Source of the DNA: Chamaelirium japonicum
Lineage: Eukaryota; Streptophyta; Magnoliopsida; Liliales; Melanthiaceae
Direction of reading: 5' to 3'
Length of the DNA stretch: 64,000 bases
NCBI GenBank assembly: GCA_947650365.1
Contig: OX393550.1
Location: 100,715,472-100,779,471 of the forward strand
Positions 44,195 through 54,901 of this stretch are shown here, piece after piece (the stretch's first letter is position 1; each line of letters opens with the position of its first letter). A model generated the notes under the pieces. The model ran no database searches. It worked only from the letters and a program-made list of their open reading frames with translations, and was not told where the DNA came from. The position numbers were made by a program, and so were the translations under genes.

Positions 44195-47100
44195 TTGAAG
44201 TTTGCAATGGCCGGAACGAACAACGATGCGTTTGCTCCAAGCCTCTCACCAATCGCCGAGTCTCCTCTACTCCGCCACGGTGATCCAGTAAATCCGGAGG
44301 GTGATGCTCCTCCAATGGTGCGCGTCTACACTCGGCGTACACGGACTCTTGCGGACATCTTCGTGCCAGAAGCTACTACCGAAGATGCTCGCCAAAGCGC
44401 CGACGAGGCCCTGGTGCATGAAGAAACGAGCCTCGATCCTGGAGCCCATGTCCAGAAGTTTGGGGAGGACCAGCCCCAACCCCGAACCAGTTCGGGTTCT
44501 CCAGCAGACGTTGCACCTCCTCTGCAGGGGGCAAACATCAATCATCAGCCAGAAGCAAGTCGGCGTAACTACGTCTCAGATGATGACGGCGAGGATGCGA
44601 ACATGCAACACCGAGGCGTTCTCCGTCACCACCCTCCGACCGCTCTTCAGCTCCAAGTCATGCAGATGAACGAGCACATGGCGCAGATTACTCGGCTAAT
44701 GGAGGAGAAGGATCGTCACATCAACGCTCTGCTCCAGAAGCTAAGCGCAAAGGACGCTGCAGCAGTTAGCCAACCCGTCGCTTCTCCGGTAGCCGCTCCA
44801 GTTCCGTCTTCAACTCCCGCTCCTGCAGAAGTCGCTCCGACGATTCAAGCAGTTACTCCAGCGCTCTCCTCGGCTCCCGTCCCATTGGAAGTCGTCTACC
44901 CGGCGCCAGCCTCGGCGGCCACTCAACCTCCAGCAACGGCAACGATGAATGCTCAGCAAGTCCAAGCGTTGATAGCCGACATGATGCGTTCTCACGGCAG
45001 TGGCCTTCCTCCGATCACGGCGGCATACTCGAAGCCCTACACTACGAGGATCCAGCAGCTACGCTTCCCAGTCGGATTCCAGCCGCCAAAGTTTCAGCAC
45101 TTCGACGGAAAGGGAAATCCGAGACAGCACGTTGCCCACTTCATCGAGACCTGCAATAATGCCGGCACATATGGCGACGAGATGGTGAAGCAATTCGTCC
45201 GCACCCTCAAAGGCAACGCGTTCGACTGGTACGTTGATCTTCCTGCAGGAACCATTGACAGCTGGGATCAGATGGAGAGGGAGTTCCTCAATCGCTTCTA
45301 CAGCACCAGACGAACCGTCAGCATGATCGAGCTCACCGCCGTCAAGCAAAGGAAAGACGAGTCAGTGATCGACTACATCGACAGGTGGAGAAACCTCGCG
45401 CTGAATTCACGAGACCGCTTGTCTGAAGACTCGGCCATCGAGATGTGCACCCAAGGCATGCACTGGGGTCTGCTCTACATCCTCAAAGGTATCAAGCCTC
45501 GGTCTTTCGAAGAACTCGCAACTCGGGCTCATGACATGGAACTCAGCCTAGCAAACCGCGGGGACTCGAAGAACAAGGACTTCTTGAAGATAGAGAAGAA
45601 GGACAAGCCACCGGCAACGAAACCGAAACAAGTCAATGTTGCCGACGTCGCTTCGACCTCCAAACCGCTCAAGATCGTTGGCAAGCCGGATCAGAAGAAG
45701 GGAGTCGCCATACCACCGCCTCCGCCGCCAAGACAAAGGATGACTCTCGAGGAGCTCGAAGCAAAGGAGTACCCCTTCCCAGACTCGGAAGTCTCCTCCA
45801 TGTTCGACCAACTGCTGCAAGAGAAGATGATAGAGCTTCCTCCTTCAAAGAGGCCCGAGCAGATGCATCGCGTCGACGACCCTCTCTTCTGCAAATACCA
45901 CCGGGTGGTAAGTCATCCCATCGAAAGGTGCTTCGTCTTCAAGGAAAGAATCATGGCGCTCGCTAAACAAGGGAAGATAGAGATCGACTCCGGGGAGGTT
46001 GCTACGGCCAACATGACGTCCATTACCTTCGGTTCCTTCTCGCCGGTACTCGTTGCCGCTCGACGAAGCATGCCCAAATTGCGCCTCAACCGGCAAGCTC
46101 CAATCGCTAAGTCAACTTCCCGGCCGAAAGTCTCGAAGCGACGTCAACGTACTCCTGCGCTCACCGAGGAGGAAACACCGCTGCCCTGGGGGCAATCATC
46201 GCTCACGCCAGCACCTCTTCCAAGCAATGATACATCCCAACGAGCGCTCCAAAGGAGATACGAGCAAGGAGATCCGGAAGTCGGTCTGCTGGGCCAGCCT
46301 TCGGGGAAGTTCGACTATTTCGTCCTCTACTCAAGGCCTCCTTCCGTTTCGATCAACGAAATCAAGCCCACCGGCTGGGAATCGGAAGACACGCCAGTAG
46401 AGCCTCGAGAAGAGCAAGTCCATTCCAGTCAAGCTATCTCCCCACGCGCTCTTCGGGAAAGATACGAGCAAGGAGATCCCGAAGTCGGTCTGTTAGGCCA
46501 GCCTTCAGGGAAGTTCGACTATTACGTCCTCTACTCAAGGCCTCCGTCCGTTTCGATCAACGAAATCAAGCCCACCGGCTGGGGATCGGAAGACGAGCCA
46601 GTAGAGCCTCCGGAAGAACAAGTATCATCAAAGAAACCAGTTGCTGCTGTCGACCATCATCCCAGCGAAGGGGAATCCACTGACGAAGAAGCATGGGTCA
46701 TGTTACCGCGGCGACGAAAGCCATGGCAAGAAAAGAAGCTCAAACAAGACCGTATGATGAGGGGATTCACCAAGCGGAAGACCTACAAGAAGAAAAGCAA
46801 GGCTCCGGGGAGGAAGGCGTTCAAAGTGCCGCCAGCAAGCCGAGACGACATCCTTCAGCAGAGTCTTCCAGAGCCGACAACTTTGCAAGAGTTCTTCCCG
46901 GATCACTTCCTCCCGGTGGACCAACACGTCAAGGTGTCTTGTTGCATGGTCGAAGTCCATGAAGTGTCGGAAAGAAAGAACGAAGGCGAAACTTCTGAAG
47001 AAGGCGACTCCACCGATGAGGGGGACGACTCCAACGATGGGGGCACCGCCGCTCACGACGAAGCAATCTTGCACATGCCGCTCGTAGAGGCTTTGCATCT

Positions 47101-50100
47101 TCCGAAGAAGGCTCGCCTGGCAATGGCGGCGGCCTTGGCCGATCCAGATAGCTACAAGAGAAAAAGGAAGGATGACCAGAAGGGCAAAGCTGTAGCCTCG
47201 TGTGATGCAACGATAACCTTTTCAGACGAGGACCTGCAACTCAGGACGCGATTGCACAACCGGCCTCTTTACGTTTCGGGATACATCAAGGAGAAGCCAG
47301 TGAACCGAATCTTATTGGACTGTGGCTCCGCTGTCAACATCATGCCCATCCAGACGATGCGGCAACTCGGCATTACCGACGACCAGCTCTCACCAAGTCA
47401 GTTGGTCATTCAAGGCTTCAACCAAGGCGGACAGTCCACCGTTGGAATCATTCGTCTGAAGCTTTCCATCGGCCCGCTAGATACGACGGTCCTCTTCCAC
47501 ATCATCGACTGCCGGACATCATATCGTCTCCTGCTAGGAAGACCATGGCTGCACGAGAACGGCATCATAATATCCACCTGGCATCAATGCCTCAAGTACT
47601 ACGAAGAAGGCGTGGAGAGGTGCATAGTTGCGGACGACAAGCCATTCAACGAGGCCGAGGCACACCTGGCCGACGCTAAATTCTACCAAGCAAAGGGCCT
47701 GGTCGCGGAAGTTCTGCCGGCTAAAACCCCTCGAGCTCAAAAGATTGAAGAAGTAAATAAGGAAAAGACTCCTCTTCCCGGGAATCCAGTGCCATCTTCG
47801 GACGAGGCGAGACCCAAGGTCCAAGGAACGCCGAAACCTGGACAAAGGATGCGCATCAGCTTCGAGCCAAGAGCAATGCAACATACCCCGTTGCCAATCC
47901 AAACGGCGCCTGTCTTGCGTCTCGCGCCTCAGTGGCTCCGCAAATCCGAGCGATCGCCTTCTACTCCGACAAGGAAGCTGGCCCCAACGTTATCTCAGGC
48001 CAATGTCATCACTCTGCAAGAAATGACGGTGCCACTACCTAGTCTGGCAGAAGCTCCGAACCCAAGCAGACCCGTCGAATCGGCAGACCTCGAGCCACTC
48101 GGATTCAAACCGGAAGGGAGTTGGGGGCAAAATGCTGCCAAATTGCTGTTTAGAGCTGGCTATAACGAGGAAAGCGCCATGGGCACACTCCCACCAGCAG
48201 CAACTCCGCATGGGATGACAAGAACTCAAGCTCGGCTATTTCAAAACGGAGAGCAAATTCCCCCGAACCGCCGAGGCATCGGCTCCAGTCAAGCTCCATT
48301 GGTCATCAAAACCGTAGCAAAGAAGACCTTCTCCTCGAACTACATCGAGGCGAGAATGGTACATGAAACAGCTGAAGGATCGACAATCTCCGATGCACTC
48401 TCTACCTACCTCAGCCATCCAGAAAGCAGGAGAAGACGACGACGGGCTCGATGCCAAGCCTTGTTCCGGAAGCAAACCAGAGGCGGTAAAGACTGGTCGA
48501 ATCGAAAACGCACATCCGTCTTCGAGAGGCTCGGGCCAGTCAAACAATCAAAGAAGAAGTCGGCATTCGATCGTTTGGGGATGCCAATCGAAGACTTCGT
48601 TTCGACACCCACCCACCCACCCATGGCTGCTGTCAATCATATCTCCATTACGGATCCCGACAACGGTGATACTTCTACTTCGGACGACGAATTGCAAGAT
48701 GCCCCGTCGGTCCTCGCAGAAGGGGGGCAGTCCACCGTTGATGACTTAAAGAAAGGGGGCAGTCCAAGAAGACGACGACGACATACTTCTTCAGTGCCTA
48801 GGGCCAAATCTTTACTGTCTTGGGGGCAACCGTCTCTCATACAAGCACTCCCTCTTCCAAACGAAGCTACGTCCCGGCACGTGCTCAAAGCTAGAGACGA
48901 ACAAAGAAGCCCCGAAGTTAACCTGCTAGGCCAACCATCGGGCAAAATTGACTATTATGTCCCCTACTCCAGGCCTCCTTCGATTCCAAATGAAGAAATC
49001 AAGCCAACCAGCTGGGGATCAGAAAATGAATCGGTACAGTCTCTAGAAGTGCAAGTCCTTCTGATCAAGGAAGAGCCTTCAGTCGCAACACCAGTTCTTC
49101 ACCTTGGCGAGGAAGATCTTAACACATGGGCTATGGCGCCTCGAAGGAGAAGGCCACGACGATCAAGCTACAGGATAGCACGTCTGGCTAACCATAAGAA
49201 AAACCGGGCGACAAGAAAACTCCCCAGAAGAAAGTCCTTCAAGGAAAAAAATGAAGCTCCAGGAAGAAAGACGTCCAAAGTACCACCAGCAAATCTGAAA
49301 AATCTCCTCCAGCAAAGCTTTCTAGAGCCAGTGACACTCCAGAAGTTCTTTCCTATTTGCCCCTTTGAAGCTGATCAAAACTTCAAGATCTCCTGCTGCA
49401 TGATGGAAGTTCACCAAGTGCTCCGGAAAGACGATGAAGAAAGCGGCATTAACATCGAAAGCATGGGGAGAAGCATCGCTGCCAACGGCAAGCTGTTCAA
49501 CAAGGCTAAAGCACACCTTGCTGATGCCGAGTTTTACCAAGTGAAAGATCCCGTTGCAGAAGCTCATCCAACAAAACCTCTACGAGCTCAGGAAGTCAAA
49601 GCAGCTGCGAGGGACAAAAGCTCTCCACTTGCAAAACTAGTGACATCCTCCATCCAGACAGCGCATAAAGACAAAGAAGCGCCAGCATCAAGACGGAAAA
49701 TTCACATCGACTTCAAATCAAGCTCGATGCGATGCATTCCGTTGCCTGCTCAAGTTGCTTTAGTCCTGCGGCTCGTACCTCAATGGCTTCGCAAACCAGG
49801 ACGATCGCCTTCCCCTCCAGCAAAGGAACCAGCGTTATCATTCTTCGGGGCCAACTTCAGCACTTTGCAAGAGATGACACTGCCGTTACGTGGTCTGTTG
49901 CACGTCTCGAGCTCAACCGAGTCTTCCGAGTGCACCAGCTCTGAGCAACTCGCAATCAAGTCAGAAAACACTCGGGGGCAAAACTCCACGGAGTCGATGT
50001 TCAAATCCAGCCGCAGCAAAGAAAGCATGACGCACATGGGTTCACTACCCTCAGCTGCAATACCACATCGCCTGACAAAGACTCAAGCTCGTCTCTGCAA

Positions 50101-50287
50101 AAGCGGCGAACAAATCCTTCCAAATTGCCGGGGCATCGACTTCAGTCAAACTCCAGCAATCATCAAAACTCCAGTCAAGAAGTTCTTCACTTCCAACTAT
50201 ATTGAAGCGAAGAAGGCGGGCGATAGCTACGAACCAGTGGCGACTTTGCCTACCAGTGGCAAGTCCCTCAAAAGGTACTTTGCCTAG
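44195..50287 (+). CDS. Giant gag-protease ORF, 2,030 codons
   Basis: One uninterrupted frame. Start choice: ATG at 44195 gives MKF; the next in-frame ATG gives MAGTNNDAF. A coiled coil and an A/P-rich linker fill residues 150-260. A Retrotrans_gag domain lies near 285-450 (FDWYVDLPAGTIDSWDQM, REFLNRFYSTRRT). A Cys/His motif CKYHRVVSHPIERC follows near 570, and a retropepsin-like fold (GYIKEKPVNRILLD; LLLGRPWLHENG) near 1025-1120. The region after gag is internally duplicated: LLGQPSGKFDYYVLYSRPPS occurs three times and the second half repeats the first without the protease. Described as part of a mobile element; function of the C-terminal modules unknown. Confidence 0.85.
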   Translation: MKFAMAGTNNDAFAPSLSPIAESPLLRHGDPVNPEGDAPPMVRVYTRRTRTLADIFVPEATTEDARQSADEALVHEETSLDPGAHVQKFGEDQPQPRTSSGSPADVAPPLQGANINHQPEASRRNYVSDDDGEDANMQHRGVLRHHPPTALQLQVMQMNEHMAQITRLMEEKDRHINALLQKLSAKDAAAVSQPVASPVAAPVPSSTPAPAEVAPTIQAVTPALSSAPVPLEVVYPAPASAATQPPATATMNAQQVQALIADMMRSHGSGLPPITAAYSKPYTTRIQQLRFPVGFQPPKFQHFDGKGNPRQHVAHFIETCNNAGTYGDEMVKQFVRTLKGNAFDWYVDLPAGTIDSWDQMEREFLNRFYSTRRTVSMIELTAVKQRKDESVIDYIDRWRNLALNSRDRLSEDSAIEMCTQGMHWGLLYILKGIKPRSFEELATRAHDMELSLANRGDSKNKDFLKIEKKDKPPATKPKQVNVADVASTSKPLKIVGKPDQKKGVAIPPPPPPRQRMTLEELEAKEYPFPDSEVSSMFDQLLQEKMIELPPSKRPEQMHRVDDPLFCKYHRVVSHPIERCFVFKERIMALAKQGKIEIDSGEVATANMTSITFGSFSPVLVAARRSMPKLRLNRQAPIAKSTSRPKVSKRRQRTPALTEEETPLPWGQSSLTPAPLPSNDTSQRALQRRYEQGDPEVGLLGQPSGKFDYFVLYSRPPSVSINEIKPTGWESEDTPVEPREEQVHSSQAISPRALRERYEQGDPEVGLLGQPSGKFDYYVLYSRPPSVSINEIKPTGWGSEDEPVEPPEEQVSSKKPVAAVDHHPSEGESTDEEAWVMLPRRRKPWQEKKLKQDRMMRGFTKRKTYKKKSKAPGRKAFKVPPASRDDILQQSLPEPTTLQEFFPDHFLPVDQHVKVSCCMVEVHEVSERKNEGETSEEGDSTDEGDDSNDGGTAAHDEAILHMPLVEALHLPKKARLAMAAALADPDSYKRKRKDDQKGKAVASCDATITFSDEDLQLRTRLHNRPLYVSGYIKEKPVNRILLDCGSAVNIMPIQTMRQLGITDDQLSPSQLVIQGFNQGGQSTVGIIRLKLSIGPLDTTVLFHIIDCRTSYRLLLGRPWLHENGIIISTWHQCLKYYEEGVERCIVADDKPFNEAEAHLADAKFYQAKGLVAEVLPAKTPRAQKIEEVNKEKTPLPGNPVPSSDEARPKVQGTPKPGQRMRISFEPRAMQHTPLPIQTAPVLRLAPQWLRKSERSPSTPTRKLAPTLSQANVITLQEMTVPLPSLAEAPNPSRPVESADLEPLGFKPEGSWGQNAAKLLFRAGYNEESAMGTLPPAATPHGMTRTQARLFQNGEQIPPNRRGIGSSQAPLVIKTVAKKTFSSNYIEARMVHETAEGSTISDALSTYLSHPESRRRRRRARCQALFRKQTRGGKDWSNRKRTSVFERLGPVKQSKKKSAFDRLGMPIEDFVSTPTHPPMAAVNHISITDPDNGDTSTSDDELQDAPSVLAEGGQSTVDDLKKGGSPRRRRRHTSSVPRAKSLLSWGQPSLIQALPLPNEATSRHVLKARDEQRSPEVNLLGQPSGKIDYYVPYSRPPSIPNEEIKPTSWGSENESVQSLEVQVLLIKEEPSVATPVLHLGEEDLNTWAMAPRRRRPRRSSYRIARLANHKKNRATRKLPRRKSFKEKNEAPGRKTSKVPPANLKNLLQQSFLEPVTLQKFFPICPFEADQNFKISCCMMEVHQVLRKDDEESGINIESMGRSIAANGKLFNKAKAHLADAEFYQVKDPVAEAHPTKPLRAQEVKAAARDKSSPLAKLVTSSIQTAHKDKEAPASRRKIHIDFKSSSMRCIPLPAQVALVLRLVPQWLRKPGRSPSPPAKEPALSFFGANFSTLQEMTLPLRGLLHVSSSTESSECTSSEQLAIKSENTRGQNSTESMFKSSRSKESMTHMGSLPSAAIPHRLTKTQARLCKSGEQILPNCRGIDFSQTPAIIKTPVKKFFTSNYIEAKKAGDSYEPVATLPTSGKSLKRYFA

Positions 50288-50401
50288 CGCAAGGTTACCC
50301 CCCTTGCCCAAAAAAAAAAAAAAAAAGGGGAATAAACGAACTACGTGCGACTTGATCCCTCTCAGTAGGGTACGTAGGCAACCTACAAAGGTTCAGTCCA
50401 G

Positions 50402-50443
<42 letters not shown>

Positions 50444-51414
50444 AAACATCCCAACGTCGTCCCAGGAGGCCAGTCCAGAGGCAAGTGAGTGCATAACCAT
50501 CAATCCGGTCAGCAAACTAAAGGATGACAAGAAAGTCAAAGTCCTTGAGGCGTCAAAGCAACTCGCCTTCCGCAGCTTACACGCGCTGCAATTCCAGAGG
50601 TAGAAAAAACCGTCAGCTTCCGACGCGTTGCCAGCTATGCGCGCTGCTTCGCAAGCTCTGCTCCAGACATCTTCTCAGTCGCTCGAGCTTTCCCCAAATG
50701 AAACTCCAGCTTCTAAAGCGACGCACGAGTGTGGCAAGTCGAAGTCCCTAAGGCGCCAAAGTTGCTCGCTCCCAACAGCTTACACGCACTGCAATTCCAG
50801 GGGTAGGGAAGCAGTCAACTCTCGACGCGTCGCCAGCTTTCCGCTGCTTCACAAACTCTGCTCCAGAAGTCTTCTTGGTCGCTCGGGCATTCTCCAGCTT
50901 CTGAAGCATCCTCCAGCGAAGGCCGTCGTAAGCAATGAAGCTCGCCACCCTCCAAAGAAGGTGCGCATCTGCTCCGCAGAAAAAGAGTCGTTGCCTTGAA
51001 ATCCACTGGGCTCATGCAAAGACTCAGGCCAACCTGAAGGATGGAAACTGCCACTGAAGTCAAAAGCAGCAACCCGAAGAATGGCGGACGCATAAACTAC
51101 AACCGCAGCCTTCGTGACCTCCACAAAGCCAAAAGAACCACTGGAGCTGTCATCAAGGTCAAGATCGACAAGCAAAAGACAACCAAAGCAGTCTACTCCT
51201 TGATTGATGCTCGTGGCCTCGACATCCTCTTCAGAACGCCCATCTCGGTGTCCTTCAAGCTGACATTGCTACCAGAAAGGTGCAACCTCGCTAGTAACTC
51301 TAAACCCGCGGTTGACCTCATCAATAATCTAGCCAGCCTTCGGAAGGTACTCAGGGGGACGAATCTTGCAAGGATATGAAAAGTGCAAGACTGATCGAGA
51401 GGTAAAGTCAATTC

Positions 51415-51457
<43 letters not shown>

Positions 51458-51460
51458 CCT
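50288..51460 (+). repeat. Post-ORF spacer with poly-A runs and a duplication
   Basis: Poly-A runs at about 50310-50326, 50403-50440 (38 A) and 51416-51450 (35 A). A region of about 180 bp with CAGCTTACACGC.CTGCAATTCCAG is present twice (about 50531-50720 and 50738-50915). No domain. Confidence 0.7.
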
Positions 51461-51469
51461 TCCATGGCC

Positions 51470-52700
51470 TTCAACGCCCCCGACTCATCCGCGCGCCATC
51501 GCCGCCGCCGTCAACGAAAGAGGCGACACCGGGGAGACGGAGCAAGTCTCGAGCAACCCCAGGCAGCACTCTTCCGCCGACGGTCTCCAAGCATCGAAGA
51601 AGCCTTCGTCTCCAAGCCGACGGAAGCCTTCGTCTTCAAGCGATGCGCACCATCGCCGCCGCCGCCGCCGTCAACGAAAGAGGCGACACCGGGAAGACGG
51701 AGCAAGTCTCGTGCAACCCCAGGCAGCACTCTTCCGCCGACGGTCTCCAAGCATCGAAGAAGCCTTCGTCTCCAAGCCGACGGAAGCCTTCGTCTTCAAG
51801 CGATGCGCACCATCGCCGCCGCCGCCGCCGTCGACGAAAGAGGCGACACCGGGAAGACGGAGCAAGTCTCGTGCAACCCCAGGCAGCACTCTTCCGCCGA
51901 CGGTCTCCAAGCATCGAAGAAGCCTTCGTCTCCAAGCCGACGGAAGCCTTCATCTTCAAGCGCCGCGCACCATCGCCGCCGCCACCGACGAAAGAGGCGA
52001 CACCGGGAAGACGAAGCAAGTCGCGTGCAACTCCAGGCAGCCCTCTTCTGACGGCGGTCTCCAGAAGCCAACGGAAGCCTTCGTCCTCAAGCGACGCGCA
52101 CCATCGTCGCCGCCGTCGACGAAAGAGGCGACACCAGGAAGACGGAGCAAGTCTCGTGCAACCCCAGGCAGCACTCTTCCGCCGACGGTCTCCAAGCCAT
52201 CGAAGAAGCCTTCGTCTCCAAGCCGACGGAAGCCTTCGTCTTCAAGCGCCGCGCACCATCGCCGCCGCCGTCGACAAAAGAGGCGACACCGGGAAGGCGG
52301 AGCAAGTCGCATGCAACCCCAGGCAGCCCTCTTCCGACGGCGGTCTCCAGAAGCCAACGGAAACCTTCGTCCTCAAGCGACGCGCACCATCGTCGCCGCC
52401 GTCGACGAAAGAGGCGACACCAGGAAGACGGAGCAAGTCTCGTGCAACCCCAGGCAGCACTCTTCCGCCGACGGTCTCCAAGCCATCGAAGAAGCCTTCG
52501 TCTCCAAGCCGACGGAAGCCTTCGTCTTCAAGCGCCGTGCACCATCGCCGCCGCCGTCGACGAAAGAGGCGACACCGGGAAGACGGAGCAAGTCTCGTGC
52601 AACCCCAGGCAGCACTCTTCCGCCGACGGTCTCCAAGCATCGAAGAAGCCTTCGTCTCTAAGCCGACGGAAGCCTTCGTCTTCAAGCGCCGCACACCACT
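51470..52700 (+). repeat. 131/155-160-bp tandem array x8
   Basis: The marker AGGCGACACC occurs at 51521, 51681, 51841, 51995, 52126, 52281, 52412 and 52567, spacings 160, 160, 154, 131, 155, 131, 155. The alternating 131+155 pattern is a higher-order repeat. A ninth, isolated unit lies near 54652-54745. Long frames over it on both strands are repeat artefacts. Confidence 0.88.
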
Positions 52701-54650
52701 CGCGCAGCTTGAAGCCTGGCCACCGCCCGCCTATACCGCGCCGGCGCCGCTACACACACCCGTCGTCTGCGCCACGTACCCATGCCGCCTGCACTCAACC
52801 CCGCGCGCCGAGCCGCAGCTGCGCCCCACGCCCGGCCAACCCGGAGACGCCGCCGTTACCACTGCGTTCCACCTTCGACCCAATCGGGGCCCGCCCGACT
52901 CAGAGTCACACCGGCGGCCGCCCTCGTTACTTCTGCGATCGCGCTGGGCCTCCGCGCCACTCGCTCCCGGCCCCCGCGCCGCGCATACTGCAGCCAGCAC
53001 TGTGGGTCGTCGCCGCCGCTGCCTGCTCCGACAGCCGCGCCGCCTGCCGCCTTCGCGGACTAGAAGAAGAAGGAAAGAAAAAAGAAGAGAGAAAGGAAAA
53101 AAAAAAAAAAGGCAGCAGCAGCCGAGGCCGCGCCCCCCTCCCCAATCAGCACCGGACAACAAAGAAAGAAAGAAAAAAAAAAAAAGAGGAAAGAGAGAGA
53201 AAAAGGGGAGGGCCTGCAGCCCCCCTCCTTCGGCGCCGACTCGTGCCCGCAACCAGGGTTGCCCGAACATCCCGCCGACCTGCTCGGGGCCACCGCTGGC
53301 CGACGTCGCCGTGGCACCCTGCGCCGCCGCACGCCGCCACTGCAGCCCGCGCCTCGTGCCGCTGCCAATGCAGCCCGCGCCCCGGCATCCTCTGCGCCGC
53401 CGCCGCACAGCACACCGCAGCCCGCGTGCCCCACCCTCGCGCTGCTCCGGGCTCCGCACGCGCTGCAGCCACCGCGCCGCCTCGCGCTCGCGCCCGCGCC
53501 CGCTGCCGCCTGCGCCCTGCGCCTCGGCCGACGCCGCCGCTGCACCACATGCCGCTGCGCGCCGCCACCGCCGCCCGCGCCCCGTGCACCCTCCGCTGCC
53601 ACCAGCGCCCTCGCCCGCGCGCCGCCTGCGCCGCACGCCGCTGCTGCAGCTGCCTCCGCATACCAGAACCAGAAGAAGGAGAAGGAAGAAAGAAAAGAAA
53701 AGAAAAGAAAAGAAAGGAAAGAAAAGAAAAGGAAAGGAAGAAAGAAAAGAAAGAAAAGAAAAGGAAAGAAAGAAAAAGAAAAGGAAAAAAAAAAAAAAGA
53801 AGAAAAGAAAAGAAAAGAAAAGAAAAGGAAAGAAAAAAAAAAAAAAAAAAGAAGAAAGAAAAAGAAGGAAAAGGAAGGAAAGAAAAAGAAGGGTCCGCGA
53901 GCCACTGGCACCCGCACCGCAGCCCGCACTCCGCTCGGCCATCGCCTGCCGCTGCTGCTGCTGCTGCCTCCGCGAGCCACCACCGCCGCGGCACCCCGGC
54001 CTTCGCGCGCGCCGTAGCTAGCCACCGTCGCTACTGCTGTACTCCGCGCACACAAAGAAAAAAAAAAAAAAGAAGAGAAAGGAAAGGGGAGTTTCGCCTC
54101 GCTTGCAATGGCTCCACCTCCTCCTCATCGCGCCGAGGTGCGTCACCATCGCCAAAACTCCGCCGGGGTGCATCGCCTTCATCTTCGTGCCTTCGTCACC
54201 CGCGCGCCGCCATGGGACTACGTCGAGACATGTTGCCTTCGTCTTCACGCTCCCGTCTCTCCTAAGTCGCCTTCGGACATCGTGCAACGGTCGCCGTCGA
54301 CAATCGGCCTCGTCATTGCGCTCCCACACCGAGGGAGGGGCGACAGTCCTCCGCCGAGATGCACCGTCGCCGTCATCGCACTCCAGTCGCCCTCGCGCCA
54401 GTCTCGAACTCCGTGCAACGGCCACCTTCGACGTCCGTGCAAACTTCGGAGCAAAAGAAGTCCGCAACGAGGAAGATGATCGAAACCCTAGCGAGGGTCT
54501 TCTCTACAAGCAAGAGCCACAGCCAACTGCTCGCACCGGCACCCAGCTCGGCGCGCCGCACGCCGCTGGCCTCGTGCCCAGCCGCCGCAGCTCTGACCGA
54601 CCCTGGCACTGCCGCTGCAGCTCCCGTGGTCCAAAAAAAAAAAAAAAAAA
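52701..54650. other. GC-rich and purine-rich spacer of the young element
   Basis: GC-rich CCGCGCC segments alternate with purine runs. The frames of several hundred codons here, on both strands, are low-complexity (RKEKK or FFLFF) and not genes. This block separates the ninth tandem unit from the other eight. Confidence 0.6.
53671..53893 (+). repeat. 223-nt pure purine tract
   Basis: Every base is A or G for 223 nt, built from AAAAG and GGAAAG motifs. Shorter all-purine runs lie in each LTR (41396-41518, 55148-55270). Confidence 0.93.
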
Positions 54651-54884
54651 AAGACGAAAGAGGCAACACCGGGAAGACGGAGCTAGTCGCGTGCAGCCCC
54701 AGGCAGCTCTCTTCCGACAGCGGTCTCCAGAAGCCGGCAGAACCTTCGCAAAGAAGCACAACGGCGAATGAAGGGGGGTAGGGGTCCTTAAATAGACCTC
54801 CAACCCCGCCCACAAAAGGAATCAAGGACAAGCGCTCTACGATTCCTACGTGTCCAAACCCGACACGCTCTCACCGAAGCACTC

Positions 54885-54901
54885 GTCCTTGAGGGGGCAT
54901 T
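54885..54901 (+). promoter_or_regulatory. Polypurine tract of the young element
   Basis: GAGGGGGCATT ends just before the 3' LTR start TGTAGACAC. Confidence 0.6.

Noticed and set aside
44195-50287. 2,030-codon ORF as a host gene
   Set aside because: It lies between matched LTRs after a primer site and carries gag and retropepsin-like domains.
51366-54265. Frames of 400-800 codons rich in R/K/S/P on plus and F/L on minus
   Set aside because: Low-complexity readings of tandem repeats, purine tracts and GC-rich spacer in the young element; no domain.
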